Source of the DNA: Arbacia lixula
Taxonomy: Eukaryota > Echinodermata > Echinoidea > Arbacioida > Arbaciidae
NCBI GenBank assembly: GCA_963669155.1
Contig: OZ022585.1
Coordinates: 12,327,649-12,391,648, forward strand
DNA: 64,000 bases
Reading direction: 5' to 3'
How positions within the stretch are numbered: position 1 is the first letter of the stretch; every line of letters begins with the position of its first letter. Made by a program: the position numbers and the translations under genes. This document shows positions 48,262-60,066 of this stretch, piece after piece. Under the pieces are notes generated by a model. It did not search any database. It was not told the origin of the DNA and worked only from the letters and a program-made list of their open reading frames with translations.

Positions 48262-49583
48262 TGGATACTAGCACTACCATTAACCGTGGCAGATAACACT
48301 CAACGTCATTGAGTTGCATTCAGTCACCATACAACACCACTGAAGAAGCTCCAGTACAACACCATTGAAATAACATATCTACCATTGAGTTCAGCAAAGA
48401 CCACAGCGCGACCATTCATTCACCATGCAACACTACTGAATTATAATCTACCATTGAAGAAGTACCAGTAGAACACCATTGAAATACCATCTACCATTGC
48501 ACACCCATTCACCGCTGGACTACCATTCACTCATCAAGCAGCTTTAAATGAACACCATTGAATTACAATCTACCATTGCAGAAGCACCATGAGAATATCA
48601 TTGAAATATCACCTACTATTGACAACACATCACTGACAATACACCAGTTCGTAGTTAGCTCTGGAGCAAGTTTGGTCACTATGACCTTTCCCTTTTTCAT
48701 TAGGATAAGCAGTTGATTAATATATCATTTCAAAAGGAGATGTTACGTAATGTGCTTACTCTACATAGCAATTTGCGATATTCAACCCCTAATAAAGGAA
48801 CCATCTCAAAACAGGTGACAAGAATACTAGGCTACGGTCTGTGAACAATTGGGAAAGCTTCTATTATATTGTTTATTGTAAACTAATTGTTGTCGTTTGG
48901 CCTGTTGTCAAATACCCCATGATTGAACACCTTGGTGTTCTTTTATATATTGGATAACAAGCATATTCTAAAATAACTTATTAATGATGATGCTTATCTC
49001 AGTGATTTAAAAACCAACAAGCTGGTTTGGTCACTATGACCTTCATCTGCTCATGCGCAAATTGTAATTACGAACTGGCTTATTGCACTACCATTCACCC
49101 ACTGTACAACTCAAATGAACACCAATGAATAACCACTGACCACTGAACACCATTCAGACCCCATTGAAAAACATCAATGGGCATACCATTGGTTACCAAT
49201 GAAATACCATTGGTTATAAATGAACACCATTGAATAACCACTGACCACTGAGCAAACACCACTTAGACACCATTGAAATACTAATGATCAATGGACATAC
49301 CATTGGTTACCAATGAAATGCCATTGGTTATAAATTAACACCATTGAATAACCACTGACCACTGAGAAAACACCACTCAGACACCATTGAAATACCAATG
49401 ACCAATGGACATACTATTGGTTACCAATGAAATACCATTGGTTATAAATGAACACCATTGAATAACCATTGACCACTGAGCAAACACCATTCAGACACCA
49501 TTGAAATACCAATGACCAATGGACATACCATTGGTTACCAATGAAATACCATTGGTCACCAATGAAATACCATTGGCGATTTC
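48262..49583. repeat. Right CCATTG array, about 114-bp higher-order unit
   Basis: From about 49090 to 49583 a unit of about 114 bases recurs, with AACACCATTGAATAACCACT near 49220, 49335 and 49450. Each unit is built from CCATTG, CAATGG and GAAATACC words. The stretch from 48262 to 48640 holds the same words more loosely, separated by about 450 bases of unrelated DNA. Confidence 0.85.
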
Positions 49584-49962
49584 TGTAAGGGCAGTTGTGG
49601 ATGTTTTCAAAGTTGCCTATAAATAATCATATCCAATCACAAAGTTAATAGGAAATCACTATATCATGTAATTAAAAACAAAATCTTAATGATCATGTGT
49701 GATGTGTATAAAAGCATGTGTCTAATATCAAACGCACATGTAAACTGGTACATGCATAAAGTTGAGAAAACTACTATTTTCAAACAAATAAGTAGTTGAA
49801 CTTATATCCATAGCACATTAATTATATGGTTTTTCGGCTTACAGAATATCAGAGTAGCTCACAAGGGACGTCATAAAATGAAGAATTAGGTAATTCATAT
49901 ACTTTGTTGAGACATTTAAACGACAAATTAGATTACTACATTGGAATGATTATCTTGTTCTT

Positions 49963-49965
<3 letters not shown>

Positions 49966-50056
<91 letters not shown>

Positions 50057-50060
50057 GTGT
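49966..50060. repeat. (GT)n microsatellite
   Basis: About 40 GT units with one AGG and few TATG breaks. Confidence 0.95.
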
Positions 50061-50194
50061 GTCGCGTGTGTGAATGTCTTTGGTTAAATTGTCATGTTTT
50101 CAAGTCATGTTAAATTAATTGATTAAATATGATTTAATGTACGTATTACTTTCAATGAAGTTACATACTATGTTTAGCAAAATGTCTTTGTTTA

Positions 50195-50290
50195 ACTACA
50201 GGGCTCTCTTGAAAAGCAGGCCATTGGGCCCCGAGTGAGGCTACCCAGTAAATGTAAATAAAACTTGAATAAATGAATGAATAAATAAAC
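50195..50290 (+). mobile_element. LINE 3' tail
   Basis: ACAGGGCTCTCTTGAAAAGC, GTGAGGCTACCCAGTAAATG and a TGAATAAA-type tail resemble the 3' end of an L2/CR1-like element. Confidence 0.55.
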
Positions 50291-50680
50291 GGATTTTTGT
50301 ACGCATACGCATACACGCACACACTTACACACATACACACAAACACACACACATACTCACACGCACGCATACACACTTGTAAACACAAAAACTCTTCCAC
50401 CTTCGGATAGATGATCACATGAAAAAGTTTTACCCTATTGAAACGCGCATTTGTGCCGACGCGCGCTGTGAGTTCCTATTTGGTCTCATATGCGCACGAC
50501 TCGTGCGCGTATATACGTAGCCGACGCGGGGGCGGTGGGTACGGTGCAATGCTCGGTGAGATTTTTTCTTGATAAATACCACGCATGCCGCGCCGCACGG
50601 TCTGTTCGCTCGTCTAATAATCCAGATCCACAGCGGCTATGGCACGTGCCGGGGACGCCGCGCCAGACCGGTAGGGGATA

Positions 50681-51274
50681 GTAAACAAATAATCAACGTT
50701 GGTGAAGGTGATGGGATGAACTATCACTTCCGAGGCGATCTGGATGTAGCTATCTTTCCGAAGCGCAGCTGAGGAAAGATAGCGTATACATTCAGATCGC
50801 CGAGGAAGTGATAGTTCGTCTCATTGCCTGAAACGAAAAGTTGATTATTTGATTTATATTCCACATCTGAAACCAACTATCTATACCAAAAATGTCAATT
50901 TAACGTACAAAAGTAATGTTTACTTCTCTACCTAGCCCCGAGCTGCTACCATGGGGAACACGCGTTAGGATGCGCGTTAATTAGGACGCGCATTAGGACG
51001 CGCGTTTAATTAGGACGCGCATTATGACGCGCGTTTGGACGCCTTATTTGGAGCTGATAGTCCGAGTGTAACGCACTTTTATTTCGCGCGTCCTCAAAAT
51101 ATTAATCACGCATTAGGACTGTGAGGAGTGAAGAGATCAGCGAAACCAAAAAGTACTATCACCTAGAGTGTAACGAACTTTTATTCTCAGGTGATCTGAT
51201 AGGAAAAACTACGCCTCATCACGTGATCAACTCTTGACCAATCATATAGCAACATTCTTAGTATGTGGAATATA
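50681..51274. mobile_element. Hairpin-plus-TIR composite repeat, copy C
   Basis: Nearly identical to copy A through the palindrome, the TTTATATTCCACAT junction, the GGACGCGCATTA repeats and the ATGTGGAATATAAA end. The GC-rich repeat differs from A in copy number. High identity suggests recent spread. Confidence 0.85.
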
Positions 51275-51480
51275 AAATTTCTTATTTTATGTTACGTTAC
51301 TCTTATAGATTCTAACATCGATCGCCTATACTGTTGAGTAACATATAAAATCTAGATCTAGACCTAGTGTAATCTAACGTTATAATTCGTAACTAGACTA
51401 GAACTAAAACTCTGGCTAAGTCTGGCTAACTAACGTTAGATTCTAGGCCTCTATAGGCCCTTCATGTATTTCTAATCCAG

Positions 51481-52097
51481 GGGCGGTATTCCGAAAACGA
51501 ACTTAGGAAAAATTTTATTGTATCTCAGGGACTTAGGAAAAATTTTATCTTTTGGTATTCCGAAAAGCCAACTTACAATAAAAGATAAAATTTTTATTCA
51601 AATGAGCTAGAGATAAAATTTTTATGTAAATGAGGCTCCGAGATAAAAATTTTATGCAAATGAGCTAAATCGGTATTCTGAAACGCACTTAAGAAAAAAA
51701 GTTAGGATGAAAGATAAAACTGCTCCCAAGCAATTTTATCTCCAGACGTACGCGCCTTGCTCCATAGCATTACGTGCAAAAATAATTTGCGCATTCAACT
51801 TTTTGCACATGGGCGCATCAAATGCAATAAGGCGCGCTGATAAACATTGATGCGCAATGTCCCTTTCAGTTTCATGACATCACACCATCAGCTTGATGGT
51901 GTTAATGTATGCAAAAGACATGAGAGGACGTTTATTACTGGTTGCCTCTGGGATAGGAGCGCAGGGCATGCGCTCATTAATATTGGTTAAAATCTTCCTA
52001 AAATATTTTTCGGAATACCAAAGATAAAATATTTTAAGGACATTGTATCTTAGGGGAGATAAAATTTTTATCTCTGTGGATTTTCGGAATACCGCCC
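51481..52097. mobile_element. Non-autonomous DNA transposon with GGGCGGTATTCC ends and CAG target duplication
   Basis: 617 bases. Left end GGGCGGTATTCCGAAAA and right end TTTTCGGAATACCGCCC are complements, and CAG lies on both sides (51478-51480 and 52098-52100). The interior repeats GATAAAATTTTTAT and its variants at least six times near the ends. No coding. Ends and duplication class match 9379-10569. Confidence 0.85.
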
Positions 52098-52281
52098 CAG
52101 ATTGTACAAAAAAAAAGCCTTAAAATGTCCTAATTTATGCATTTGTGTCGATCAACCCTCCCAGTACGGTGGTCACCGTGGTCACATCAATGTGTAAAAC
52201 CATGGGCTTCTCGGTTTTTTTTTTTTTTTTTTTAATCTTTTTTTATTATCATTTATCATGTCATATTTGTTGTTTTTCCAG

Positions 52282-55200
52282 GTTCGCGCTCAGCTGTGTG
52301 TCTAACACCCCTCCCAGCAGAATGCAAAGGTCCGTACCTATCTTGTGCCATCCACGCACGGCCAGGTAGGTACGCGTTTTTGTGTATAGTACGCGTACGT
52401 GCACTGCAGCTAGCTGGCTATTTAGCCTAGAACTGAAAAAAAAACAACTATACCTGATTTGTGGCTAAAAGTACAGAATCTTCGTTACATGAATATGTCA
52501 TAGTACAGCTGGAAATGTCTAGTTTCAGAAACCATCCGAAGAAAATTGATACCACACTCCAGTGATATTTGACAGGTCATCGATTGCAAAACTACTCGCC
52601 AAAATCTGGGAAAATACTACATTCTCCATAGAAAATCTGAAGAAGATGAAATTTTAACGTAAAAGTGCAACCTTATTCACATTTAAGATATAAACAAATT
52701 TGGTATAATTTGAAGCGAAATATATTCAACTTTCAAAAACCGTCCGAAGTTTTTTTGAGAAACTTGACTAATTGTGCGTAAATACAGCCTTTTCACAAAA
52801 AACAATGTCCATTCCCCGTATTAAACGAGATTCGCCCGCGCTCACGGAGCAGATGCGCGCAACTTCTCCATATACATTCACAAATAATTTGGATAACAAT
52901 TCTTCTTGGGTACTTCTAGCTGATGCCAGTGACCACTTTCCTTTTCATGTATATCCCAAATTAAAACATATTTGCGAATACAATTTTCACAATACGGGAA
53001 TATTCTCATGAAAATCAGGATAAATATTTGTGTGTTTATATGATTATGATTATAATGTTTTTATTTCTAGGTATCTATAACAAGTGCTTTCCATTCAAAC
53101 ATGCTCCAATAAAAAGGGTAAAAATAAGCCATGGTTTTCTAACCACCTTCGAAAGTTGTGTAACAAAAAGTGCAGATGATATAAAAGATACAAAAAGAAC
53201 CCCACTGATTAACGATTTGATGTTTGTCGAGATGGAGTCACTCGCGAAATCTGAAAAGCAAAAAGAACATATTTTAGAAATGAATTCAAAGCTGCCGCAG
53301 GTAACATGAAAACAACTTGGAAAATTATCAATGGTATAATACGACACGTACGAACGAAACCTAAGCAGAACAAAATACCAATGACAATGACAATTTATTG
53401 AGATTTAGTGAGATGCAATGATACTCTGCCCGATCCATCGCGCACGCGCCTTGTATTGTTGACGTCCGTTCAAAACATTGACCTGCGCTTAGGGGAAGAT
53501 AAAACTTTCGGCCAATCACAAACGTGGATTCCATAGCCGAACCGCCCCTGTATCTTTTAGTATAGTGCGTTGCGGCAACACAACCAACAGTGAGAATTTT
53601 TCTCTGACTTCTGTTTTTGTAGCTCTCTAGCTCTCAAGCTTCTTATCGACTAATTTCGCATTTTTTTCACCCTGTTTCTTATCGAGGTAATTGCTCCATC
53701 TCTAAAACGGTACCGTTGTGGTTGTTTTTGTTATTACGTTATTACATCACTACTTCTTTGCTGCATTAACACTTGATAAAATACGTTATTTCGTGCAAAT
53801 GATTTCCGTGAAATGCTCATAAGCGTATAAAGGATAACGTATGGAGTACATAACGCAATGTGATGCTTTGAATTCAATCCCTGTCGCTCCGCTCTGTGAA
53901 ATTTGTTTATGTTTTGTCTGACTCCCTCCTCCAGAATTCCTTGTCTAGTTTGTCTATAAACATTGATTAGGCGGTTGTGTTTTAGTTTTTTATTTCTCTT
54001 GTTTGTTATCATCGATTTGCAACAATGTGTAGGAGGCGCACTTCAACTGAATTTTTTTTTTTTACACTTTTTGTTGTGAAATGCTGATACAATGACACAT
54101 CACGTCATGTACAACGATATGTACATGGTAAACGATATGCGAATGGTAAAACGTATGTTTATTGTTACTATTTTATTGTTTGGTAACTTAATGTATGTAT
54201 GTTTTTATATATATATTTATTTATTATTATTATCATCATTTCTTCGGGGTTTGGGGGAGGAGGGGGAGGAAGGTAGGTGGGGCGCATGCAGGGGTCGTAC
54301 ATGGTGCACGCTTTATCTCACGGCGTATCTCATAGTCCGTCAACACTCGCACTACATTTTCGTTCTACATGCTCCATATGCCCTAATATTACCCAACTAA
54401 ACACAACAACAAAAAAGATCCCCCTCCTCCCCCTTTTCTCAACCGCATAACTTTTTAACCAGGAGAGTATGGACAACATGATTTGGCAGGGGTGTTGCTA
54501 CATTTCGTGACTAACTCCTATGTGAAAATGATATTGGTCGGTCTAGTCATGCATGAGTGAGCAAACGTTGATGGCAAAAATGTGACTTATGCAATGGGAG
54601 CATAAAATTCAACCGACATCATGAATATAAGCTATTCACTGTTTCATAAACACTTCTGCAGCGTCACCCTTTTTTATTATCTTTTTTTTTTTTTTACAAT
54701 CAGAGCAAGTAAAGAAATAGCTTAATTGATATTCTTTTTGTACAACCAAACGCACAGAGACCTCTTCTGAAGTACATGTAGGATATTTAACTATCATTAT
54801 TGTGTACTAAGACCATCTTTGAAATATTCTTTCTGTACAAACAACACGTGTATCCTCACGATGCACTTTAATGGCTGTATCGTTACCATCATTATTGTAC
54901 CAAGACAAGTCCGTCTCTCCATCATTCTCTCTGCAGCAAACGGACAACCTACCCGGCCGCACCCGGCGACGGGGTCAGAAGTCTCGCTGCCTGAGCCGCT
55001 GAACCTCTGGACCCCGAAGCCCTGTGTCAGGACACTCTGGAAAACGACCCCGGCAACGACCCCGGCAACGACCCCGACAACGACCACGGACGTCACACTG
55101 GTAAGTCTAGGTCAGGAATATAGAACTTTGGTGTCATTGGAAAAAAAACATACTGGCATGAGAATATTCATAATATATATCTGCCATTCCACATAACTTT

Positions 55201-58200
55201 TAGTAAGAAGCAGGAAATGTTACATGAAATTCATGAAAGCGTGAATGGAGAAATAAATATATAAAAGCAAAAATAAGGCTACATAAGGCTATTTGGTGGA
55301 CTGAGAATATAAATAGATTTTAACTCATTACCTTTATGGCCCAGAATCTAAAGTCTTGTTATTCATTCTCAGTATTTAATAAGACTCAGTTAATTATTTA
55401 TTGAGTTACCGAATAAAGGAGGCCCGATCGGATCAACGGACGGACGGCGGACAGACAGACGGACGGACAACTCCGGACAATCCCGGACAACCCGGAAAAA
55501 CCGAAAAAATGCCATCCGGCCACCTCGTTCCGGCGACATGAACAAATATCACTTTCGTGTTAATAATATTATTGTTCTTCCTTCCAGCTGCTCAAGATCC
55601 GCTCTCTCATCACTACAACCACGACGACCTTCCTCCATCTACGGATCGCAAATGACGCCAGCGATGTCATCGACATCGACATCACGGACGTCATTGTCGG
55701 TGTGATCTCGGCGATCGGAGGTTGTGCGACGTCGCTTGGAGATCGGCAAAACGACGACATCGCGAAGTTCTCTGGCGATGTCGGCCCACCTTCATCAAGC
55801 AGCCCCCGGAATCTCCTCGGCTCTCCTCTCTGAGTCCTCTGTTCGAGGACACGTGTTCCTGGAGAAGCCCCGATGTCATCTCGTGAGTATTCATGTTTCT
55901 TGAATTCCGCACAATTGTCTGTAGATGGCACTGATTTCGATTTTGATATCTTTTGGAATTTAATGGTCATGACCAAAATCAATGTCCACATAAAAAACTA
56001 ACATAACATTATATTAAGTTTATTCGCTTCTTGTTTTCTTTGTAACAACAGGCTTTTCTTTTCTTGCGCGCAGTTACGTAGTTAAATCTCCAGAACATGA
56101 AAATCCATTTCTCCGTGACAACAATATGTAATATAAATTGCCCTTGGTTTTCCAAATGCAGATATTTATCCTTTCCGTCCTTTAGTGCAAATTGAAAACA
56201 CAAGTATGGGCTATCTTTTCTCTGGTCAGTTTGGTGCCTTTCACCATGCCATCGGTGACGTCACGGGTTGATGTGAGTCGACCATCTTCTCTGAAGTCAA
56301 CCTCGGCGGAATCGACCACGCATCTTCATGCTCTCCGTAATGACAGTGTCAGGTATATACCGTGCATCCTCGCTCAGACTTTCGCCCATCATATTAATCA
56401 TGTTTCTCTAAAGATATACATTCAATCAACTAGGCTGTCATTATACATCGTTAAGAGTACTATGATATGATATTTTTCCAGTTTTAATTAGGCAGGGTGG
56501 CCTCTTCAGTAAAAACTGCTGTCACCGAGGGCCCTGACGGATAAAAAAATACATCACAAATCGTAACAACAACAATAATACATCAACACAAAACATATAA
56601 AAAAAAATTAAAAACAAATTCAATGGACAAGACATAATTAACACAGTAAAATCAACAGTAACATCAACAACTTCATATCACGTAATGAAGATTGCAGCCC
56701 AATGATAAAGCATTGCACAAATTCGGAGATGTAACAGAATGACAGGAATATTGCAAATTTATAAAAAGAGTAGGTCGTCAGGAAAGCCCAAAACTATAAA
56801 AAGCTAAATATTGTAATGAGAGCTCCTGAGTTTTGCAGAGAGTTTCGTGAATTTGACCACGGTCCGGTTTGTATATTCTTAAACATGTTAGGTATAGTGT
56901 TTCGATTTGCTCATGTTTGTCCCTAAAGCAGTCCCCCGTTCCACAAAGAGTGAGTTGTAATATCAGTACACAACTTTGTAATAGAGAGTTTTTGCAAAAT
57001 TACTAAAATTATATTGCAACTCAACGTTTCACAAGCCATTGCCTGTTTTAGGTTAAAGCCTATGTGTGATTTTACTACCAATCTGATAATTACGATAATA
57101 TATATTATTGATATTAAAGTTACGATAATAACCTATCCATCGATATTTATTGCAACGACTTTGTAATACATATTTACGATTTATATCAATCATACGATCA
57201 ATTATAGCTCTTTGTGATACAGGCCCATGGGCCCTGTTGCATAAAACTTATCATTGATGGTAACTTTGCTACCAATGACAACTTCTAAAATAGCCTTGAC
57301 TTTGATTGGCTAATGAGCGATGTTATCATGGTAGTTACCATTAATGGCAGGGTAAGCTTTTTGCAACGGGATACAGGTGTAGTAAATAGGTACCTGGCCA
57401 TGCTGTTAGTGGTAGTTAAGCCATGGTAATATCATTATATTGTTATTCTGCTGAGTGGTTTATCACATAATGATAACAGAAAAGGCATCATGAAAATAAA
57501 ATGCTATTTTTTTGTTGCATTCACCTTTCCCTATCAATTCCATGACAAAGAAGCAATACACAACTGTAAAACACGGACAGAACAAACTAGGGCAGTTTAT
57601 TGACTGATGACAGAAAAGACACAGAAATAAAGACGTTCACTTCCGCCTTTAATTCACGTGACAAAGAACTAATACACACATGAAACACACTACAGAACAA
57701 CATGTGTTCATTGATTAAAGCCTTCTAACCATTTATGTATTCTTTTGGCAGTTCACTGGGCTCATTACCATCGCTGACGTCAGATGACGGGGACCATGGA
57801 CTAGCACCGCCTAGACCTCCTCCTTGGCATACGTAGGTTTCCTGAAATGTCTCACCCTGAACGCTTTGTGCATTCTTTAAAGGGTATTTCCCCTGAAGAT
57901 AAGTTGGTTCCAATAAAAGCAGAAATACGATCGAAACGGGAAGCACTCGTTATTCCGAAGGTTCGTTATTTCGAAGGTTCGAATACTCCGAAGGTCCGTT
58001 ATTCCGAAAGATCACTACTCTGTAGGTTCGTTATTCCGAAGGTTCGTTTGTCCGAAAACGTAAAAAGGTTCGTTAGTCCGAAAATGTGAAAAGGCTCTTT
58101 AGTCCGAAAATGAAATAAGGTTCGTTTTTTTTTTTTTTTAGAAAATGAAATAAACTTATTTAATAACTTACAGTTCAGGATATTATGCAATGATAATCTC

Positions 58201-59987
58201 GGCGGGGGATGATGCATGTGTACTTTGTGGCCAAAGCATATATTTCATTAAGAAGTGGCGTGGATCAAGCATCGTGATTTTAATTTTATCTGAACAATTG
58301 CTGCCTGAGACGATGGCTGCGGATGGCTGTTTTGCCCCCCCCCCCCCCAAAAAAAAAAAGGGCGATCGACGCCCCTGTTGGAGGTTTTAATCGCTCCTAT
58401 TCTGGTCCTCGGCAAAATCCTCTTACTCACAATTTGGTACGTGCAGATATGTTAACCCGTTTGTATTTTTCATTGAAAAGATACGACTCACCAAGGAGAA
58501 ATATGATCATGAAAATAGTCCTGCGCTTATAAATTCGAAAGTAGTCTTAGAAAGTTTCTCATTCATTTACAGGATGGAGCACGCTATCTTGGGTGTATGC
58601 CTAAAATTTATTTTTAATATTGAAATTATCACGGAAAGCCCTTTCACCATAATAGTCGTAGAAATATGAAAATGTTGGTAAAGAAGTGAACATTTATAAA
58701 AAATTTCATTTGACGCTGGCCATCAGTATGTTATTCTATTCTATTAAATATTATGAAGTGATATTTCTACTTTGATCCAGTCAATGCTCCTTAAAGTCGA
58801 ACGTGTCGGACGACGGTATGGTTGATGTGGGCGACCAAAAAGGATGGCAGGCTGTACGTCCACCATCCACGTCTACGACCGCCAGTCCGTCCCCGACTAC
58901 GACCACCACCAGCCCGACTCCGACTCCGACCACCACCAGCCCGTCCCCGCGCCCACTACCTCCACCCCGGGCATCGACGAAGTTGCGCCTCTGAAAAGCC
59001 CCGAGCTGCCCAATGGACAAATCACGATGTAAGTATCTCATGGCGTCACATCTACTGCTAACCCTTGGACATGTTGGAGCGCACATAGGGTGATAGTGAT
59101 GAATCACGCAATGGAATCATTGTAAAATAGAAAACGGTGCGCAAACTTATTTCCCCTGCCACAAGTACCTTTTCTTCTTTATTTGCTTTCATTACGAAGG
59201 ATAGGTTCCACTTCCAATGCTTATTGAAGATCCTTTGTCAGCTTGCTCCTTGACCCCTTGAGTGCCATGGGAGCGCGTAATGTGAAGTAACTCAATGTGA
59301 TTTCCATGGCTTGGTACACTGTACTAAGATGTTAAATATGAGAAGGTGGAAGTCACGTGTGCGTCCTGTTATATTTATTGAGATGAAATGAATAAATGAG
59401 AAACACTAAAATAAATAAAAAAATCATGTGTAATTTTGTCTGTCTCCCCCCCCCCCTCCCTTCTCTCTAAATCTCTATCTTATCTCTCAATTTTTCATTC
59501 CGTATAGGCCCGTCGAATACCTGTCGAATGCGCTGTCGAAAAGCCCATCGTGCTCGTCGTCATTGGACTCGATCCTCTTTTCCGACGGTGGAGGGGATTT
59601 ATTGGATCTTCTTGGGAGTCCAATACTCCCCCCTCTCCCAGCACCCCTCTCCCCTTTTGATATACCCCCCAAAACAACAACAATAACAACCACATTAACG
59701 AAGACGTAGACGACGTGGTAAACGACCCAAACCTGTCGGCAGTACTGAACTACGTCATCGTATTACTGCTGACCTTGTTCGTCGTGGCAAACGTAGGAGG
59801 AATGGTCTATGTCCACTGGGACGTCATACGGGCCCCCGTCCACCAGTTCCATCGTTGGATGGTCGGGTGGACGATGGCAGTTGTCATTACGATCACCATC
59901 GTCCTCCCAATCCACGTCATCGCCTCAGTCATGTCCAGTTACCATCGACAAACCCCATCTATGCATTCTGTATCGTCTCTTGTTTAG
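52282..59987 (+). CDS. Unrecognised Thr/Pro-rich protein with two C-terminal membrane helices (uncertain model, possibly decayed)
   Basis: Exon-like segments: 52282-52365 (CLTPLPAECKGPYLSCAIHA), 54937-55100 (PEPLNLWTPKPC, then a TTPATTP stretch), 55588-55882, 56230-56352, 57752-57832 (SLTSDDGDHGLAPPRPPPWH), 58843-59028, 59508-59709, and a last frame to 59987. The first three join in phase (1, 1, 0) and show G/C-rich third positions, but that frame meets TGA at 55831. From about 55800 another frame (PPESPRLSSLSPLFED) continues, in phase with the segments at 56230 and 57752. The 59508 segment ends at TAG 59707, while a frame one step away encodes two strong helices (AVLNYVIVLLLTLFVVANVG and MVGWTMAVVITITIVLPIHV). 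A C6-A4 run at about 59666-59675 could hide an indel. AATAAA at 60061 fits a gene end. Decay, assembly error or missed exons are all possible. Confidence 0.4.
53037..53400 (+). mobile_element. Decayed LINE fragment, linker between endonuclease and reverse transcriptase
   Basis: NKCFPFKHAPIKR is followed, one frame over, by KNKPWFSNHLRKLCNKKC, YKRYKKNPT and then KTTWKIINGIIR. This order (CFP...KPWF....L...K..Y...K.P......TWK.IN) is typical of Jockey/CR1-like elements just before the RT. It has at least one frameshift and several stops. It lies in the first visible intron of the 52282 locus. Confidence 0.75.
53401..54936. other. Non-coding stretch
   Basis: Probable intron of the 52282 locus. 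A G-rich patch lies at 54241-54300. No exon recognised. Confidence 0.45.
56933..57225. mobile_element. MITE related to 1937-2503
   Basis: Left end CCCCCGTTCCACAAAGAGTG and right end, reversed, GGGCCTGTATCACAAAGAGC, with an ATTGATCGTATGATTGATAT block near the right end. No coding. Confidence 0.7.
57229..57370. mobile_element. GGGCCC-GTTGCA MITE, copy 3
   Basis: Starts GGGCCCTGTTGCATAAAACT; the right end (TTTTTGCAACGGG) is slightly worn. Subterminal CATTGATGGTAAC palindromes match copies 1 and 2. It abuts the preceding MITE with no more than three bases between them. Confidence 0.8.
57939..58130. repeat. TTCCGAAGGTTCGTTA-type short tandem repeat
   Basis: About ten loose copies of a 14-17-base unit containing GGTTCGTTATTCCGAA, drifting to GGTTCGTTAGTCCGAAAA. 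It starts just after the exon-like segment 57752-57832. Confidence 0.8.
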
Positions 59988-60066
59988 CTGGTCCCGTCTT
60001 TTGTTCGTGTTTTATTTATGTGATGTGTAAATGTTTATCTTTAATGTGAATGTCTTTGTCAATAAA

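Larger units (their letters stand above)
39908..49591. mobile_element. Candidate 9.7-kb element bounded by CCCTTACAGAAAT ends and CCATTG arrays
   Basis: CCCTTACAGAAAT at 39908-39920 is matched exactly in reverse complement at 49579-49591. The next bases also correspond (CAATGGTAT follows within a few bases on both sides). Just inside each end is a long array built from CCATTG/CAATGG words. Between the arrays lie 7.4 kb with exon-like minus-strand segments. No target duplication longer than CA could be found and no transposase motif recognised. The pairing of ends and arrays is seen; that they bound one mobile unit is inferred. Confidence 0.5.

Noticed and set aside
54937-55882. Selenoprotein reading with in-frame TGA codons
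   Set aside because: A frame with two TGAs can be traced across these exons, but no selenocysteine motif or SECIS-like element was seen, and the frame without the first TGA has better codon use.
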